Below, in pieces: positions 1 to 8,121 of a stretch of DNA of 44,360 nt (position 1 is its first letter; each line of letters starts with the position of its first letter). Made by a program: the position numbers and the translations under genes. The notes beneath the pieces are model-generated. The model was given only the letters and a program-made list of their open reading frames with translations, was not told the DNA's origin and searched no databases. The stretch comes from Bacteroidaceae bacterium. GTDB lineage: Bacteria; Bacteroidota; Bacteroidia; Bacteroidales; Bacteroidaceae. The stretch covers positions 1-44,360 of the forward strand of contig JAEEGS010000018.1 of assembly GCA_016280445.1 (NCBI GenBank), given 5' to 3'.

Positions 1-114
1 ACTACTGCGGTGGTCAAGTCGTGGTCAACGCGACTAACAGAAAAGTGTTACATTTTGTGTTACAGAAAGACATTGGCTGATTGCCAACTACCTGAGAATA
101 AAGGCGGTTTGAAT

Positions 115-141
115 AGAGGTTCACAATCCTCTCCCTCCGCT
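115..141 (+). repeat. tRNA-Ser 3'-end-like sequence, possible attachment site
   Basis: The segment reads AGAGG, then TTCACAAT, then CCTCT, then CCCTCCGCT. It has the shape of a T-arm followed by the acceptor 3' strand of a class II (serine-type) tRNA. The loop has eight bases instead of seven, and no tRNA body with anticodon arm can be folded upstream. I therefore read it as a tRNA end left by, or used for, site-specific integration, not as a working tRNA gene. Confidence 0.4.
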
Positions 142-144
142 GAG

Positions 145-187
145 AAATCTCTGTAATTTTGTGAATTTCATAAAATTGTAGAGATTT
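145..187. terminator. Long AT-rich hairpin, possible bidirectional terminator
   Basis: AAATCTCT (145-152) pairs perfectly with AGAGATTT (180-187). Two G-T wobble positions follow, and AATTTT (155-160) pairs with AAAATT (172-177), giving a 16-pair stem around an 11-nt loop. It sits just after the tRNA-like segment and downstream of the leftward gene at 317. It could end transcription from either side. Confidence 0.5.
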
Positions 188-316
188 TCCTTTTCTCCGT
201 TACCCAAAATCAGACCCAAAATTCATCCGAAATTCGGAGATACGGCAAAAACACGATTCCTAAAGTTTCCAAGGAGAATTTAAATATTGTAAAAAGAGTT
301 AGGATTATCACCTGAC

Positions 317-622
317 TCATTCATCATAATACTCTATCTGAAGTTCATGGCTCACATCAAAATCTTCTCCATCCTCATCATAGTACACCAGTTGCATACC
401 TCTATATGTCGCAGGAACTTTCAGTACCTCCAGCAAATGCCAGCGAGGTTTGCCAAAGTCGTAAGATGCACGGTCAAGGATGATTCGATTTGACGTGTAA
501 TCAAACTGATAGTAGCCTCCACCCAAACATGAATCGTCAGGCTTCAACAGGTCTTTGTGCAGATGAACCATTCCAAGCCTGAAGAAGCCATCCATCGTAA
601 TGATGAACTTGGGCTGTTCCAT
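317..622 (-). CDS. Small hypothetical protein coupled to flavin-reductase-like gene
   Basis: This is a 101-residue protein of unknown family with no signal peptide and an acidic, tyrosine-rich C-terminus (ends in EYYDE). The frame is open upstream to 745, but that part overlaps the preceding gene. The ATG at 622-620 lies one base after the TGA stop of the upstream gene (626-624), which is a typical translational-coupling arrangement, so I chose this start (residues MEQPKF...). It is the last gene of a leftward cluster with an aldo/keto reductase and a flavin-reductase-like protein. Its function may be linked to theirs, but nothing in its sequence shows what it does. Confidence 0.7.
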   Translation of the reverse strand: MEQPKFIITMDGFFRLGMVHLHKDLLKPDDSCLGGGYYQFDYTSNRIILDRASYDFGKPRWHLLEVLKVPATYRGMQLVYYDEDGEDFDVSHELQIEYYDE

Positions 623-623
623 A

Positions 624-1211
624 TCATTTCTTCCAAGCGTTGATAACCTCTCCAATGTACATTGTGTGGACACCGGCGGAGAAGTTTTGGTACATATTCT
701 TTGGCACATCGCTTTTGAAGCCCTTAGGGTCGAAGGGTGCAGCATACATGATTTTGCACTCTATCACCATCGTGGCCTCTGTGTAGTAGGGCGTACCATT
801 GGCGGTATAAGCCGTGTGAAGCCCGATAGCCTGGGCTTTGTCTCCGTCTCGTCCGCTGTTCGACCCCATGTAGTTCAAGACCTTTCTGTTATCCGCATCA
901 AAGGACATCACCGTGAAATACTCGGATTTGTCCATAAACTCCTTGGTGTAGCGTTTCTCTGCGACATACACCGTGAGGGCAGTTCTTTGCCAGAGTGTGC
1001 CGATGCCACCCCATCCGAAGGTCATGGCGTTGCTTTTCTCCTTATTGCCAGCAGCCAAGAGCTGTGCATTGCGGAACCACTGGAATCCATTGTCGCTGAA
1101 ATCCTCAACGACGTTGAACTTCTTGAAACCGTTCTCCTCCTGAGCCGTTGCAGAAATGGCGGTGAACATTAATGCTGCCATGAAAAATGTGATAATGCCT
1201 TTAGTCTTCAT
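624..1211 (-). CDS. Secreted flavin reductase-like (FMN-binding split barrel) protein
   Basis: This 195-residue protein has an N-terminal signal peptide (residues 1 to about 24, ending ATAQ). The body resembles the flavin reductase-like/flavoredoxin family: NAMTFGWGGIGTLW is where family members carry the FMN phosphate-binding segment, followed by a VYVAEKRYTKEF stretch and a GRDGDK motif. Family members bind FMN and reduce flavins or serve as electron carriers. Export to the periplasm is unusual for them and suggests an envelope redox role. It lies 21 bp after the aldo/keto reductase stop and is coupled to the small gene that follows. FMN binding is inferred from the motif only. Confidence 0.75.
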   Translation of the reverse strand: MKTKGIITFFMAALMFTAISATAQEENGFKKFNVVEDFSDNGFQWFRNAQLLAAGNKEKSNAMTFGWGGIGTLWQRTALTVYVAEKRYTKEFMDKSEYFTVMSFDADNRKVLNYMGSNSGRDGDKAQAIGLHTAYTANGTPYYTEATMVIECKIMYAAPFDPKGFKSDVPKNMYQNFSAGVHTMYIGEVINAWKK

Positions 1212-1232
1212 ATCTAATGTTGTTTATTGTTG

Positions 1233-2060
1233 TTACCAAGGGAAATTCTCTGGGTCGTTCATGTCGCTTGAGCGCATGTTTTGGTTGAGCGAGTTCACGG
1301 CCTGCATGTCTTCGTCGCTCAAGGTGAAGTGCATTACCTCCAGATTCTCGGCAAAATGGTTGGGACGGCAACGAGGAATGGTAATTAAGTCTCGTTGTAC
1401 AATCCAGCGGAGCACAATCTGCGAGGCTGTCTTCTGATATTTTGCAGCCAAAGACTGGAGTAGGGGATGACCTGTCACATCGATGTCACCCTGTCCGAAT
1501 GGTCCCCATCCTTCCACCTGAATGCCCAACTGACGGTTGTAAGCGATGTTCTCTTCCTGCGACATGAACGGATGCACTTCAATCTGATTGATGACGGGAC
1601 GTATTTCTGCATAAGTGAGCAGTTCGTCCAAATGATGAGGGTTGAAGTTACTTACACCAATGGAACGTACCTTCCCTTTTCTTACGAAATCCTCCATCAC
1701 TTGCCAAGTGTGTCTGACACAATCCTTCACGGGCCAGTGAATCAGCAGCAAGTCGATGTAGTCCATCTTCAGTTTGGCAAGGCTCTCGTCGATAGACCGA
1801 CGGACAGCTTGCTCCCCCTGCCGCATCACGTTAGGGACAATTTTAGTGGTGAGGAACACCTCGTTGCGTGGCACACTACTGTCGGCAATCCCTTGTCCCA
1901 CCTCCTCCTCGTTCTCATACATTTGGGCTGTATCGATGTGACGGAATCCGGCTTCAAGTGCCAAGCGCACATTCTCTCGTGCTGTCTCTCCGCGAAGTGT
2001 CCATGTGCCAGCCCCCATTTGCGGAATCTCAATACCGTTGTTCAATATTAACTTCATCAT
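1233..2060 (-). CDS. Aldo/keto reductase
   Basis: The 275-residue protein is a full-length member of the aldo/keto reductase superfamily, NADPH-dependent (alpha/beta)8 barrels that reduce aldehydes and ketones. The catalytic tetrad is visible as D43, Y48 (HIDTAQMYEN), K73 (TTKI) and H108 (LIHWP). The SIGVSNF segment and the C-terminal IPRCRPNHFAEN cofactor-binding motif are also present. It resembles the 2,5-diketo-gluconate reductase branch, but the substrate cannot be read from sequence. Two adjacent ATGs (2060 and 2057) are possible starts. It is the first gene of a tight three-gene leftward run, 93 bp after the cyclophilin gene. Confidence 0.93.
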   Translation of the reverse strand: MMKLILNNGIEIPQMGAGTWTLRGETARENVRLALEAGFRHIDTAQMYENEEEVGQGIADSSVPRNEVFLTTKIVPNVMRQGEQAVRRSIDESLAKLKMDYIDLLLIHWPVKDCVRHTWQVMEDFVRKGKVRSIGVSNFNPHHLDELLTYAEIRPVINQIEVHPFMSQEENIAYNRQLGIQVEGWGPFGQGDIDVTGHPLLQSLAAKYQKTASQIVLRWIVQRDLITIPRCRPNHFAENLEVMHFTLSDEDMQAVNSLNQNMRSSDMNDPENFPW

Positions 2061-2153
2061 GTTGTTGTTTTATTTAGTGTTTGAATGAATGGATTGTTTC
2101 AGTTGTTGGATTTCCTGATAGCTGATGGCTCGTGACCATTTATTCCATGATGT

Positions 2154-2879
2154 CTAAATGACAACCATTCTCATTTCAATGTCATCCACTGGTCTGTCGC
2201 CACGTCCTGTGGATGAACTCTGAATCACCTCAACCACATCAAGACCTTCTTCCACTTCGCCAAAGACGGTGTATTGACCATCAAGGTGTGGAGTGCCACC
2301 AACCGTCGAGTATATCTTCAACTGTTCATCAGTCAATCCTGTTTTGCCAACCTTATGTTCTGCTTCTGCAACCAGCTTCTCTTGCAGTTCCTGAAGTCCG
2401 TCACGATTCCTGTCTCGACGCATCTGCATGATTTCAGCACGATGTTCTGCTGCAAGAGCATTGAACTTAGCCTGCACTTTTTGCATTCTCAGTTGCTTGG
2501 AGAACTGACGAAGTTGTCCCTCATTATACACCTGTCCCCAAACAATATAGAACTGAGAACCGCTGCTTCGGCGCTCCGGATTAACTTCGTCGCCTTGTCT
2601 TGCAGCGGCTAATGCTCCACGCTTATGGAAGAGTCCATCTTTGATTTCGGCCTCAAGCGTATAATCAGGACCTCCTACCCCAAGCATCTTTCCGGCAGGT
2701 GCGCCTTTTGAATCCGGATCCCCTCCTTGAATCATGAAGTCCTTAATCACTCGATGGAACAATGTGCCATCATAATACCCCTCCTTTGCCAACTTCAGGA
2801 AGTTGTCGCGGTGGATGGGTGTCTCGTCATACAGGCGAACTACGATGTCGCCCAGCATGGTTTGAATCTTAACTTTCAT
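2154..2879 (-). CDS. Peptidyl-prolyl cis-trans isomerase, cyclophilin type
   Basis: This 241-residue cyclophilin catalyses cis-trans isomerisation of prolyl bonds. The active-site signature FHRVIKDFMIQGGDP is at residues 41-55, with the catalytic arginine at 43, and a GSQFYI segment lies near residue 107. A helical, charged insertion of roughly 70 residues splits the core between residues 113 and 190; long cyclophilins of Bacteroidales commonly have one. No signal peptide is seen, so it probably acts in the cytoplasm. A TACTTTTG -7 box lies at 2909-2902, just upstream of the start, and AAGGAG precedes the ATG. Confidence 0.93.
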   Translation of the reverse strand: MKVKIQTMLGDIVVRLYDETPIHRDNFLKLAKEGYYDGTLFHRVIKDFMIQGGDPDSKGAPAGKMLGVGGPDYTLEAEIKDGLFHKRGALAAARQGDEVNPERRSSGSQFYIVWGQVYNEGQLRQFSKQLRMQKVQAKFNALAAEHRAEIMQMRRDRNRDGLQELQEKLVAEAEHKVGKTGLTDEQLKIYSTVGGTPHLDGQYTVFGEVEEGLDVVEVIQSSSTGRGDRPVDDIEMRMVVI

Positions 2880-2901
2880 CTCCTTATATTTTAATTTCTG
2901 A

Positions 2902-2909
2902 CAAAAGTA
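2902..2909 (-). promoter_or_regulatory. -7 box for cyclophilin gene
   Basis: TACTTTTG on the minus strand matches the Bacteroidetes TAnnTTTG element. The ATG lies 23 bases downstream at 2879. Confidence 0.65.
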
Positions 2910-2983
2910 CGAAAAAACGATGATATTCTTCCGAATTAAACGTTAAGATGTGATGTCTGAGCATTATTCTCATGAAAAAAGTG

Positions 2984-2991
2984 TAATTTTG
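2984..2991 (+). promoter_or_regulatory. -7 box for NimA-like gene
   Basis: TAATTTTG matches TAnnTTTG. The start codon at 3015 is 24 bases downstream, and the promoter is divergent from that of the cyclophilin gene. Confidence 0.65.
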
Positions 2992-3014
2992 TAACCGTTT
3001 TTAGCATCACTGAT

Positions 3015-3623
3015 ATGGAATCATTTGAAAATCAATTATACCAAGACTTGCAACCGAATGAGCAGCGAGAGCAGAGCCAAACTTGTTCGAGCTTTGCCGA
3101 GAGGCGAATGAGGAAGGCGAGTCGCCAAATGGATGCCGCCTTCGCATTGGAGGTGTTGGATAAGGCTCCATACGTAACAGTCAGCATGACCAGACCCGAT
3201 GGGACACCATACGGATTGCCATTGTCACTGGCGCGTATAGATGAGAAAACCTTCTATTTCCATTGTGCTTTGGAAGGTGACAAGTTAGACTGCATAGCAC
3301 ACTGTCCGACGGTATTCCTGTCGGCAGTTACCAAATGTGCGCCCACTGTTGGTCCGAAAGACGGGAGCTTTACGCTACAGTACAAATCGGCAACGGCTAT
3401 CGGAATAGCTGAGATTGTGACAGACCGCGAAGAGAAGATCGCAGCATTGAGAGCCATCTGCCAACGTTTCCTCCCTCACCACATGGATGCTTTCGATGAT
3501 GCCATTGCCCGCAGTCTTGAACGGACGGCAGTAGTGCGTATCACCTTGACTGAACCTCCTGTTGGTAAGCGCAAGCAGTATGACAAACAGGGAGAAGAGA
3601 TGAAATGGGGACGAATGGAATGA
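3015..3623 (+). CDS. Pyridoxamine 5'-phosphate oxidase-like flavoprotein, NimA-related
   Basis: The 202-residue protein belongs to the FMN-binding split-barrel superfamily that includes NimA nitroimidazole reductases. Typical segments are RQMD, PYVTVSMTRPDGTPYGLPLS, and FYFHCALEGDKLDCI, with a histidine at 83 in the FHC motif where Nim proteins carry their active-site His. The C-terminal part contains AIGIAEIV and the ATVVRIT-like strand AVVRITL. Nim relatives reduce nitroaromatics or act on unknown flavin-linked substrates; resistance to metronidazole is not implied by homology alone. A later start at the ATG of residue 32 is possible. The gene converges with the leftward gene ending at 3629, five bases apart. 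Confidence 0.85.
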   Translation: MESFENQLYQDLQPNEQREQSQTCSSFAERRMRKASRQMDAAFALEVLDKAPYVTVSMTRPDGTPYGLPLSLARIDEKTFYFHCALEGDKLDCIAHCPTVFLSAVTKCAPTVGPKDGSFTLQYKSATAIGIAEIVTDREEKIAALRAICQRFLPHHMDAFDDAIARSLERTAVVRITLTEPPVGKRKQYDKQGEEMKWGRME

Positions 3624-3628
3624 GTTTA

Positions 3629-4783
3629 TTACCGCTCCAGTTTCTGTTTGACATTCCAGCTCTTGCCATCCTCGACCAGCTTGCCGTTTGACCAACTCTT
3701 CTGGAGATAGGTGTAGGAACCGTCGCGTGCCATGTAGTGACTGAAAATGCACCGGTAGGCAGCATCTACTTCTGCATTGGCAATGTCGCGGAAACTTGGA
3801 TAGAGGGTGAAGGTCACGTTGCCCTCGTTCCAGTCGGCAATCCATGCGTCGTAATAGAGGAACGTCTGGTCAGTCACCTTCTGACCACCAAGACAAATGA
3901 GCAAATCGGGTGTACCATCGAAATTCACGTCCTCCTCGATGACATTGCCGAACTTCGCCATGTCCCCTGGACGGTCTTCCACCTTTGTCTCCAGCACTTG
4001 AAGTGTCTTGCCGTCCCTATTGCGGACAATCGCTTCGTAGCCAGGATTGGCGCCATTAGCATCGACGATGCGAAGGCTCACGTCGTAGTCCTCCCATGTT
4101 TCCTTGGGGCCAATAGGGCCGTCCTTGAACGAGAGTTTCTGTCCATATTTGCTCTTCTGATGGAATCGCATGCCGTCCCATTGGCAGTCGATGACGATTT
4201 CATCCTTGTCCTTATATTCATCCGATGGGAAAGCGGTGGCGATGATGTTTTTGTCGGTGATGGGCAACGAGAACTGTGCGACTTCGCGTCCGGGCACATC
4301 GATGTCCACGCCTAAGTCTTGGGTGCTTGCCCAGTTCATTCTGCGGGTCTTCGAGTCATATATATAGAATGACAGTCCCGAATGTTCCGTGTCAACAGGA
4401 CGTCCATCCCAGATGAGCTTCACACTGGTGGCAAAGAGTTTGTGGCGATTGTCAGCACAGTTCCAGTAGCAGAACTCGCACGTGTTTTCGTCGCGTATTC
4501 CGTCCACCATGTTGATTTCCTCATATCGTACATATCCATTGGCAGTGTTCACCGTCCATGTGCCCTTGGTCTTCTTGCTCTGCTGACGAAGTTTCCATTG
4601 GTCACTCAGGTTGCCAAAATACTCGCCCAGCTCTTCCTGCGACAGGAGGGCACTCACGAAGTCTGTAATGGTGGGACGTTCGCCCTTGAAGTTCACCGGG
4701 ATGGAATAGTCTTCATCCTGAGCATGCATTGAAAGGCACATGCCCATCATGATGGTCCATGCCATCAACATTTTCTTCATCAT
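3629..4783 (-). CDS. Secreted hypothetical protein with FG-GAP/EF-like segment
   Basis: I do not recognise a named family. The chosen start (two ATGs at 4783 and 4780) gives a signal peptide ending SMHAQ; an in-frame ATG at 4801 is also possible. The mature part is rich in aromatic and acidic residues. Near residue 288 it contains DVNFDGTPDLLICLG, the DxNxDGxxDL pattern of calcium-binding FG-GAP/VCBS segments. A single such segment near the C-terminus is typical of many exported Bacteroidales proteins of unknown role. It lies downstream of a lipoprotein gene on the same strand (99 bp gap), so the two may be cotranscribed. Confidence 0.75.
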   Translation of the reverse strand: MMKKMLMAWTIMMGMCLSMHAQDEDYSIPVNFKGERPTITDFVSALLSQEELGEYFGNLSDQWKLRQQSKKTKGTWTVNTANGYVRYEEINMVDGIRDENTCEFCYWNCADNRHKLFATSVKLIWDGRPVDTEHSGLSFYIYDSKTRRMNWASTQDLGVDIDVPGREVAQFSLPITDKNIIATAFPSDEYKDKDEIVIDCQWDGMRFHQKSKYGQKLSFKDGPIGPKETWEDYDVSLRIVDANGANPGYEAIVRNRDGKTLQVLETKVEDRPGDMAKFGNVIEEDVNFDGTPDLLICLGGQKVTDQTFLYYDAWIADWNEGNVTFTLYPSFRDIANAEVDAAYRCIFSHYMARDGSYTYLQKSWSNGKLVEDGKSWNVKQKLER

Positions 4784-4882
4784 TTGATTTCTTTTGTACA
4801 TAGTTTCTAATGTTTATTTAGGTTAGTTAAGTACGTGTCATTCCTTACCCACATAGTTCATCATGTTGGGACAATAGCTCCA

Positions 4883-5650
4883 TCAACCGAAAATCTCATT
4901 CTCATCCACTTCCATCAGGTCGAAATCATTTCCGTTCCATTTGAAGAGGTAGTAAGTAGCCTCATACGAGTCATCGTCACCGAAGTCATGGCCCATGAGG
5001 ATGATGTCCTTACCCTCGTCAGGGAGTCGAACGCTATAGGAATCGAACTTCGACATCGTCTTCTCCACTCGCTGCGTCAGTTCCGGCCTCGGGGTCATCT
5101 CCTCGGCCTCGGGATCGAAGTCGTAGAACGCCAGCAGGCAATCCACCTTGTCGCTTCCCTCATGACCCAGTTCCAGCCAAAAAGCCACAAGCTGGTGACC
5201 GTTCTTCTGTTTCCAGTAGCATGCTGTCACGTCTCTGCTGACCTCTGAGCCGCTCATGCACTTCACAAAGCCGTTCTTCAGTTGCTCGTCCACATGGAAC
5301 CAGTCCGAATTAAATTGATCCCTACGAGTGAAATAATTCACCAGCTGTTTGTTTGCCTCAAAGTCAGAATACTTGTCGCAGAACGCCAAGGCCAGGTCAA
5401 CGATATCCGCCCCATTCTCCTCGGGCCGCAGCCCCTCTATGGACTCCTTCGACCAAGTTTCGCGAATCTTCCTCAGCGCTAATTCGGAATCTGAAAAAGC
5501 TCCATCCTCATCCTCCGGCACCTCCACGTTCTCCGACAGTGAGTCCGTCACCTCCCCGCCGTTTTGTCCTTGATTGGCTTTTTTATCGCCGCATGCCGTC
5601 AGCACCAGCAGAAAGGCCGCCACAGCCATCCAAAAAGAAGTTCTTCTCAT
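4883..5650 (-). CDS. Hypothetical lipoprotein
   Basis: The 255-residue product begins with a lipoprotein signal peptide; the lipobox LTAC puts the lipidated cysteine at residue 20. The segment after it is rich in Gly, Asn, Glu and Asp. The mature domain has no motif I can name. It ends in acidic residues with VDENEIFG. It should be anchored in the inner or outer membrane. The next gene on the strand encodes an exported protein, which suggests a two-gene envelope unit. Confidence 0.75.
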   Translation of the reverse strand: MRRTSFWMAVAAFLLVLTACGDKKANQGQNGGEVTDSLSENVEVPEDEDGAFSDSELALRKIRETWSKESIEGLRPEENGADIVDLALAFCDKYSDFEANKQLVNYFTRRDQFNSDWFHVDEQLKNGFVKCMSGSEVSRDVTACYWKQKNGHQLVAFWLELGHEGSDKVDCLLAFYDFDPEAEEMTPRPELTQRVEKTMSKFDSYSVRLPDEGKDIILMGHDFGDDDSYEATYYLFKWNGNDFDLMEVDENEIFG

Positions 5651-5693
5651 AAGATAAAGATGATATTAAATAAGTAAAACAGATTGTTCGGGG

Positions 5694-5840
5694 TCATAGG
5701 TCATCCAGCAATTCAGCATTTCGCTTGCAAAAGTACGCCCGGGTAAAAGTTGATGTGCCAACGCCAGAACTTGCTAACATGGAATCGGGCTTCTTGTCGT
5801 TGTGCGCCCTGAACTTGCAGTTTTCACAATTATGTGCCAT
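5694..5840 (-). pseudogene. Frameshifted remnant of a small Cys/Trp-rich protein
   Basis: The reading frame starts MAHNCENCKFRAHNDKKPDSML, shown here only in part: the CxxC at residues 5-8 is followed by KFRAH and KKPDSML. It then loses sense and stops at 5694. Shifting frame by one base at about 5775 yields KFWRWHINFYPG, which I recognise as the core of a conserved small protein of Bacteroidales (CENC... then GK.WRWHINFCPGW). Restoring one G would give ML-GKFWRWH. After that core the sequence again diverges and stops early. It still has an upstream -7 box (5876-5869). I read it as a decayed gene. Confidence 0.55.
5728..5735 (-). promoter_or_regulatory. -7 box upstream of lipoprotein gene
   Basis: TACTTTTG on the minus strand fits TAnnTTTG and is 77 bases before the lipoprotein start at 5650. 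It lies inside the decayed small gene, so it may have become the active promoter. Confidence 0.45.
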
Positions 5841-5868
5841 ACGATTATTTATTTATTGAATTTTGCGG

Positions 5869-5876
5869 CAAATTTA
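5869..5876 (-). promoter_or_regulatory. -7 box upstream of decayed small gene
   Basis: TAAATTTG on the minus strand fits TAnnTTTG. It is 28 bases before the ATG at 5840 of the broken small gene. Confidence 0.45.
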
Positions 5877-5926
5877 CACAAAACATGGTGAATTTCTTGA
5901 AAGGGTGAGTTATTCGGCTGAGCGAA

Positions 5927-6415
5927 CTACATCCATAAAGAAGAATACTCTTCCTTCACTTTCTCTACATCGATTCTCTTGATTTCGTCTGGCATCTCAA
6001 AATTCAGGTAACGATAGTATTTCTCATATTTCCGAAGGCACTCTTCAACCTTTTTCTTTGTGGATTCAACAGATCTTCCATAAACAAGCAGTTCGGCAAA
6101 CACGTTATTTTTCAGATGCTCGTCCAGTAGCGTCTTTGCCTCATCCGACTTGCCCATATGTTTCAATTCAACTATTTTTTGACGCAACTGATATTCATAG
6201 AGACCGTTTGGACACAACTGTTCTTTCAATTGATGAACATCCTTGGTCATCGTCCATATCTTGGAAAATAACACGATGTTGAGAATGCCCATGATGACAA
6301 TGGTCCAACCAATGATACCCTCACCAATTTCGTCTCCTGGGCTTCTATAAGAAGAGTAAGCGAACACGGATGTGGCGATTGCCATAAAAGCCAAAGTCAA
6401 AAATGTCTTTTTCAT
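5927..6415 (-). CDS. Small membrane protein with cytoplasmic/periplasmic helical tail
   Basis: This 162-residue protein is of unknown family. Residues 1-19 form a signal peptide or first membrane segment (MKKTFLTLAFMAIATSVFA). Residues 32-52 (GIIGWTIVIMGILNIVLF) form a clear transmembrane helix. The remainder is charged and strongly helical, rich in Lys and Glu, consistent with a coiled coil. It follows the WG-repeat lipoprotein gene by 74 bp on the same strand. No catalytic motif is visible. Confidence 0.75.
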   Translation of the reverse strand: MKKTFLTLAFMAIATSVFAYSSYRSPGDEIGEGIIGWTIVIMGILNIVLFSKIWTMTKDVHQLKEQLCPNGLYEYQLRQKIVELKHMGKSDEAKTLLDEHLKNNVFAELLVYGRSVESTKKKVEECLRKYEKYYRYLNFEMPDEIKRIDVEKVKEEYSSLWM

Positions 6416-6488
6416 TGTTGTAGTTGGGCGCTTATATGCCGTTACCCATCGGCTTTAATAAATTAAAGTACTTTTTCTTTACAACAAG

Positions 6489-7901
6489 CTATTTCTTTCT
6501 TATTTCTTTAATTTTTCCTTTTTTGTATGAATAAAAGATAGTTTCGCCGCCCCATTCCGAGCAGCCAAGAAGGGTGTCATTTTCAAAGTGCACATAATCA
6601 AATATGACAGGTACCACTTCTTCACCTGTGCTATTGACAAATCCTTCTTTGTCGTTACGATTGACTTTCCCAAGTCCATTTACAAAAGGCTCGGCTCTAT
6701 CATATATGGGTTTAATGACAAAATCTCCTTTTCTGTTAATGTATCCGACATTTAACCCCCAATAATTGCTTGAGGACACCCCCATAGGTGCTAATCCCTC
6801 TCGGAATTCAGGAATCGTTGAGGACGATTGAGGTTGGAATTGGAACGGAATTACAACATTATCACTTTTATCAATAAATCCAATTTTGTAATTTGGAACT
6901 CTTCCTACAACTGCATTAAAATAGCCGTCTCTTTTACCTACTGCAGCTAATCCATCAGAGAAATTGTTGGCAACGTCATATTTAAGTTGTATAATAACCC
7001 TGTTTTGAATATCAATATAGCCGCATTTGTTGTCTTTCTCAACCCAGATCAGTCCTTCTGAATAGTCTCCCATGTCATCATATTCAAAAGGAATAGCCTC
7101 CTTCCCCGTTTCACATTCAACCATACCATACAGTATAGGCTTTTGAGCGTCTGCTTGAAATTTGGTTAATCTGATGTATCCATTTTTAGGAGCTTCGTAT
7201 TTTGGTTCTCTATGCCCGACTATTATATAATACTCACAATTGTAATTGCAGTCGGTAACAACTTTATTATGAGAATTGATGATGCCAACACATCTATTCA
7301 ATTCAGATAAAGAAATATCAGATCCCTCGAAATGATAATATATTGTGTCGTATTTCAATTCGACAGCTATACTTCCGATAGAATCAATAATGCCATATTT
7401 CCCGTTTCTGCCAACAACAGTGCAATGACTGTCAATGTTGGCAATGTCATCAAAATCAAAAGGTGTATTCATTTTATTATCGGTGTCAAAAATACTCCAT
7501 TTATCCTTTTTCTGTATCGCTATGAAACAGCGTTGCTCATCATCAAATTTGTATCTGATACTATCGAATTCTACTTCCGTAATCTTATCTCCATTGTAGG
7601 ATATAATGCCATATTTCTGATTATGTTGCACAACTTTACTATCTGAGTTGAAATCGAAAATTGTATCATATATGCAGTTCAAGACTTCTTTGCCATAGTG
7701 GTCGATTAATCCAAATTTTCCTTTTTTGACAATGGCATATCCAAATTCAAAATTTTGGATTGTATCATATCTTTCAATTGTTTGATGATACAATTCGTTT
7801 GACAAAACTTCTTTAGGAGAACCAGATGGTAAGTCTGATTTTTTTTCATTGCATGAGAAAAAAGAAAAGATGATAATAAGAAACGCTAATGTCTTTTTCA
7901 T
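6489..7901 (-). CDS. WG-repeat lipoprotein
   Basis: The 470-residue protein carries a lipoprotein signal (FFSC, Cys17) and then a long row of degenerate WG/KGKxGxID repeats of roughly 35-45 residues. Examples are KKGKFGLID, NQKYGIIS, GRNGKYGIID, DNKCGYID, YKIGFID, NVGYINRKGDFVI and DKEGFVNSTGEEVVPVIFD. WG repeats form beta-rich, probably propeller- or solenoid-like scaffolds used on cell surfaces; no enzyme is implied. Base composition is visibly more AT-rich than in the surrounding metabolic genes. Upstream lies a structured RNA candidate at 7965-8081 that could be its leader. Confidence 0.85.
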   Translation of the reverse strand: MKKTLAFLIIIFSFFSCNEKKSDLPSGSPKEVLSNELYHQTIERYDTIQNFEFGYAIVKKGKFGLIDHYGKEVLNCIYDTIFDFNSDSKVVQHNQKYGIISYNGDKITEVEFDSIRYKFDDEQRCFIAIQKKDKWSIFDTDNKMNTPFDFDDIANIDSHCTVVGRNGKYGIIDSIGSIAVELKYDTIYYHFEGSDISLSELNRCVGIINSHNKVVTDCNYNCEYYIIVGHREPKYEAPKNGYIRLTKFQADAQKPILYGMVECETGKEAIPFEYDDMGDYSEGLIWVEKDNKCGYIDIQNRVIIQLKYDVANNFSDGLAAVGKRDGYFNAVVGRVPNYKIGFIDKSDNVVIPFQFQPQSSSTIPEFREGLAPMGVSSSNYWGLNVGYINRKGDFVIKPIYDRAEPFVNGLGKVNRNDKEGFVNSTGEEVVPVIFDYVHFENDTLLGCSEWGGETIFYSYKKGKIKEIRKK

Positions 7902-7964
7902 ATTTGTTATGTTTTGAAAGTTATACGGTTGTCATCATCAAAAAAAGCGCAAACCCCACCAACC

Positions 7965-8081
7965 ACTACTCGGGCCTTGCACTGCCCCTATACACGATGG
8001 ATGAGTCTGCGCTGAAAACGCATACTCCATTGTGTATAGATTGCTCTCAATATTCTCTGTCGAGGTGCAAGTTCGAGTAGT
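7965..8081 (-). ncRNA. Rod-like structured RNA candidate (6S-like shape)
   Basis: On the minus strand the 5' arm ACTACTCG (8081-8074) pairs with CGAGTAGT (7972-7965), and TTGCAC (8070-8065) with GTGCAA (7982-7977). A large asymmetric bubble follows, then CTATACAC (8039-8032) pairs with GTGTATAG (7995-7988), then ATG/CAT, GAGT/ACTC and TGCG/CGCA close a 7-nt loop. A run of seven T follows at 7946-7940. A TATATTTG box at 8129-8122 and a weaker CATATTTG at 8097-8090 lie upstream. One long rod with a central bubble and a length of about 145-175 nt is the general shape of 6S RNA. A cis leader for the WG-repeat gene is the alternative. Confidence 0.5.
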
Positions 8082-8121
8082 GAATTGAGCAAATATGTCA
8101 TGCTCCTTTCGTAACGTGTCG

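Larger units (their letters stand above)
1..316. other. Gene-free left edge with possible att remnant
   Basis: No complete gene is visible here. A frame on the plus strand is open from base 1 to a stop at 151-153 but has no start in the window. It crosses the tRNA-like segment at 115-141, so it may be the tail of an element gene or just chance. An AT-rich hairpin lies at 145-187. From 188 to 316 I see only AT-rich spacer that precedes the 3' end of the leftward gene ending at 317. Confidence 0.5.

Noticed and set aside
623-745. Upstream extension of the first small gene
   Set aside because: It overlaps the 3' end of the flavin-reductase-like gene; the coupled ATG at 622 explains the start better.
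7889-8080. Plus-strand open frame through the structured RNA
   Set aside because: It has no ribosome-binding site or family, and the base pairing of the region is a better explanation.
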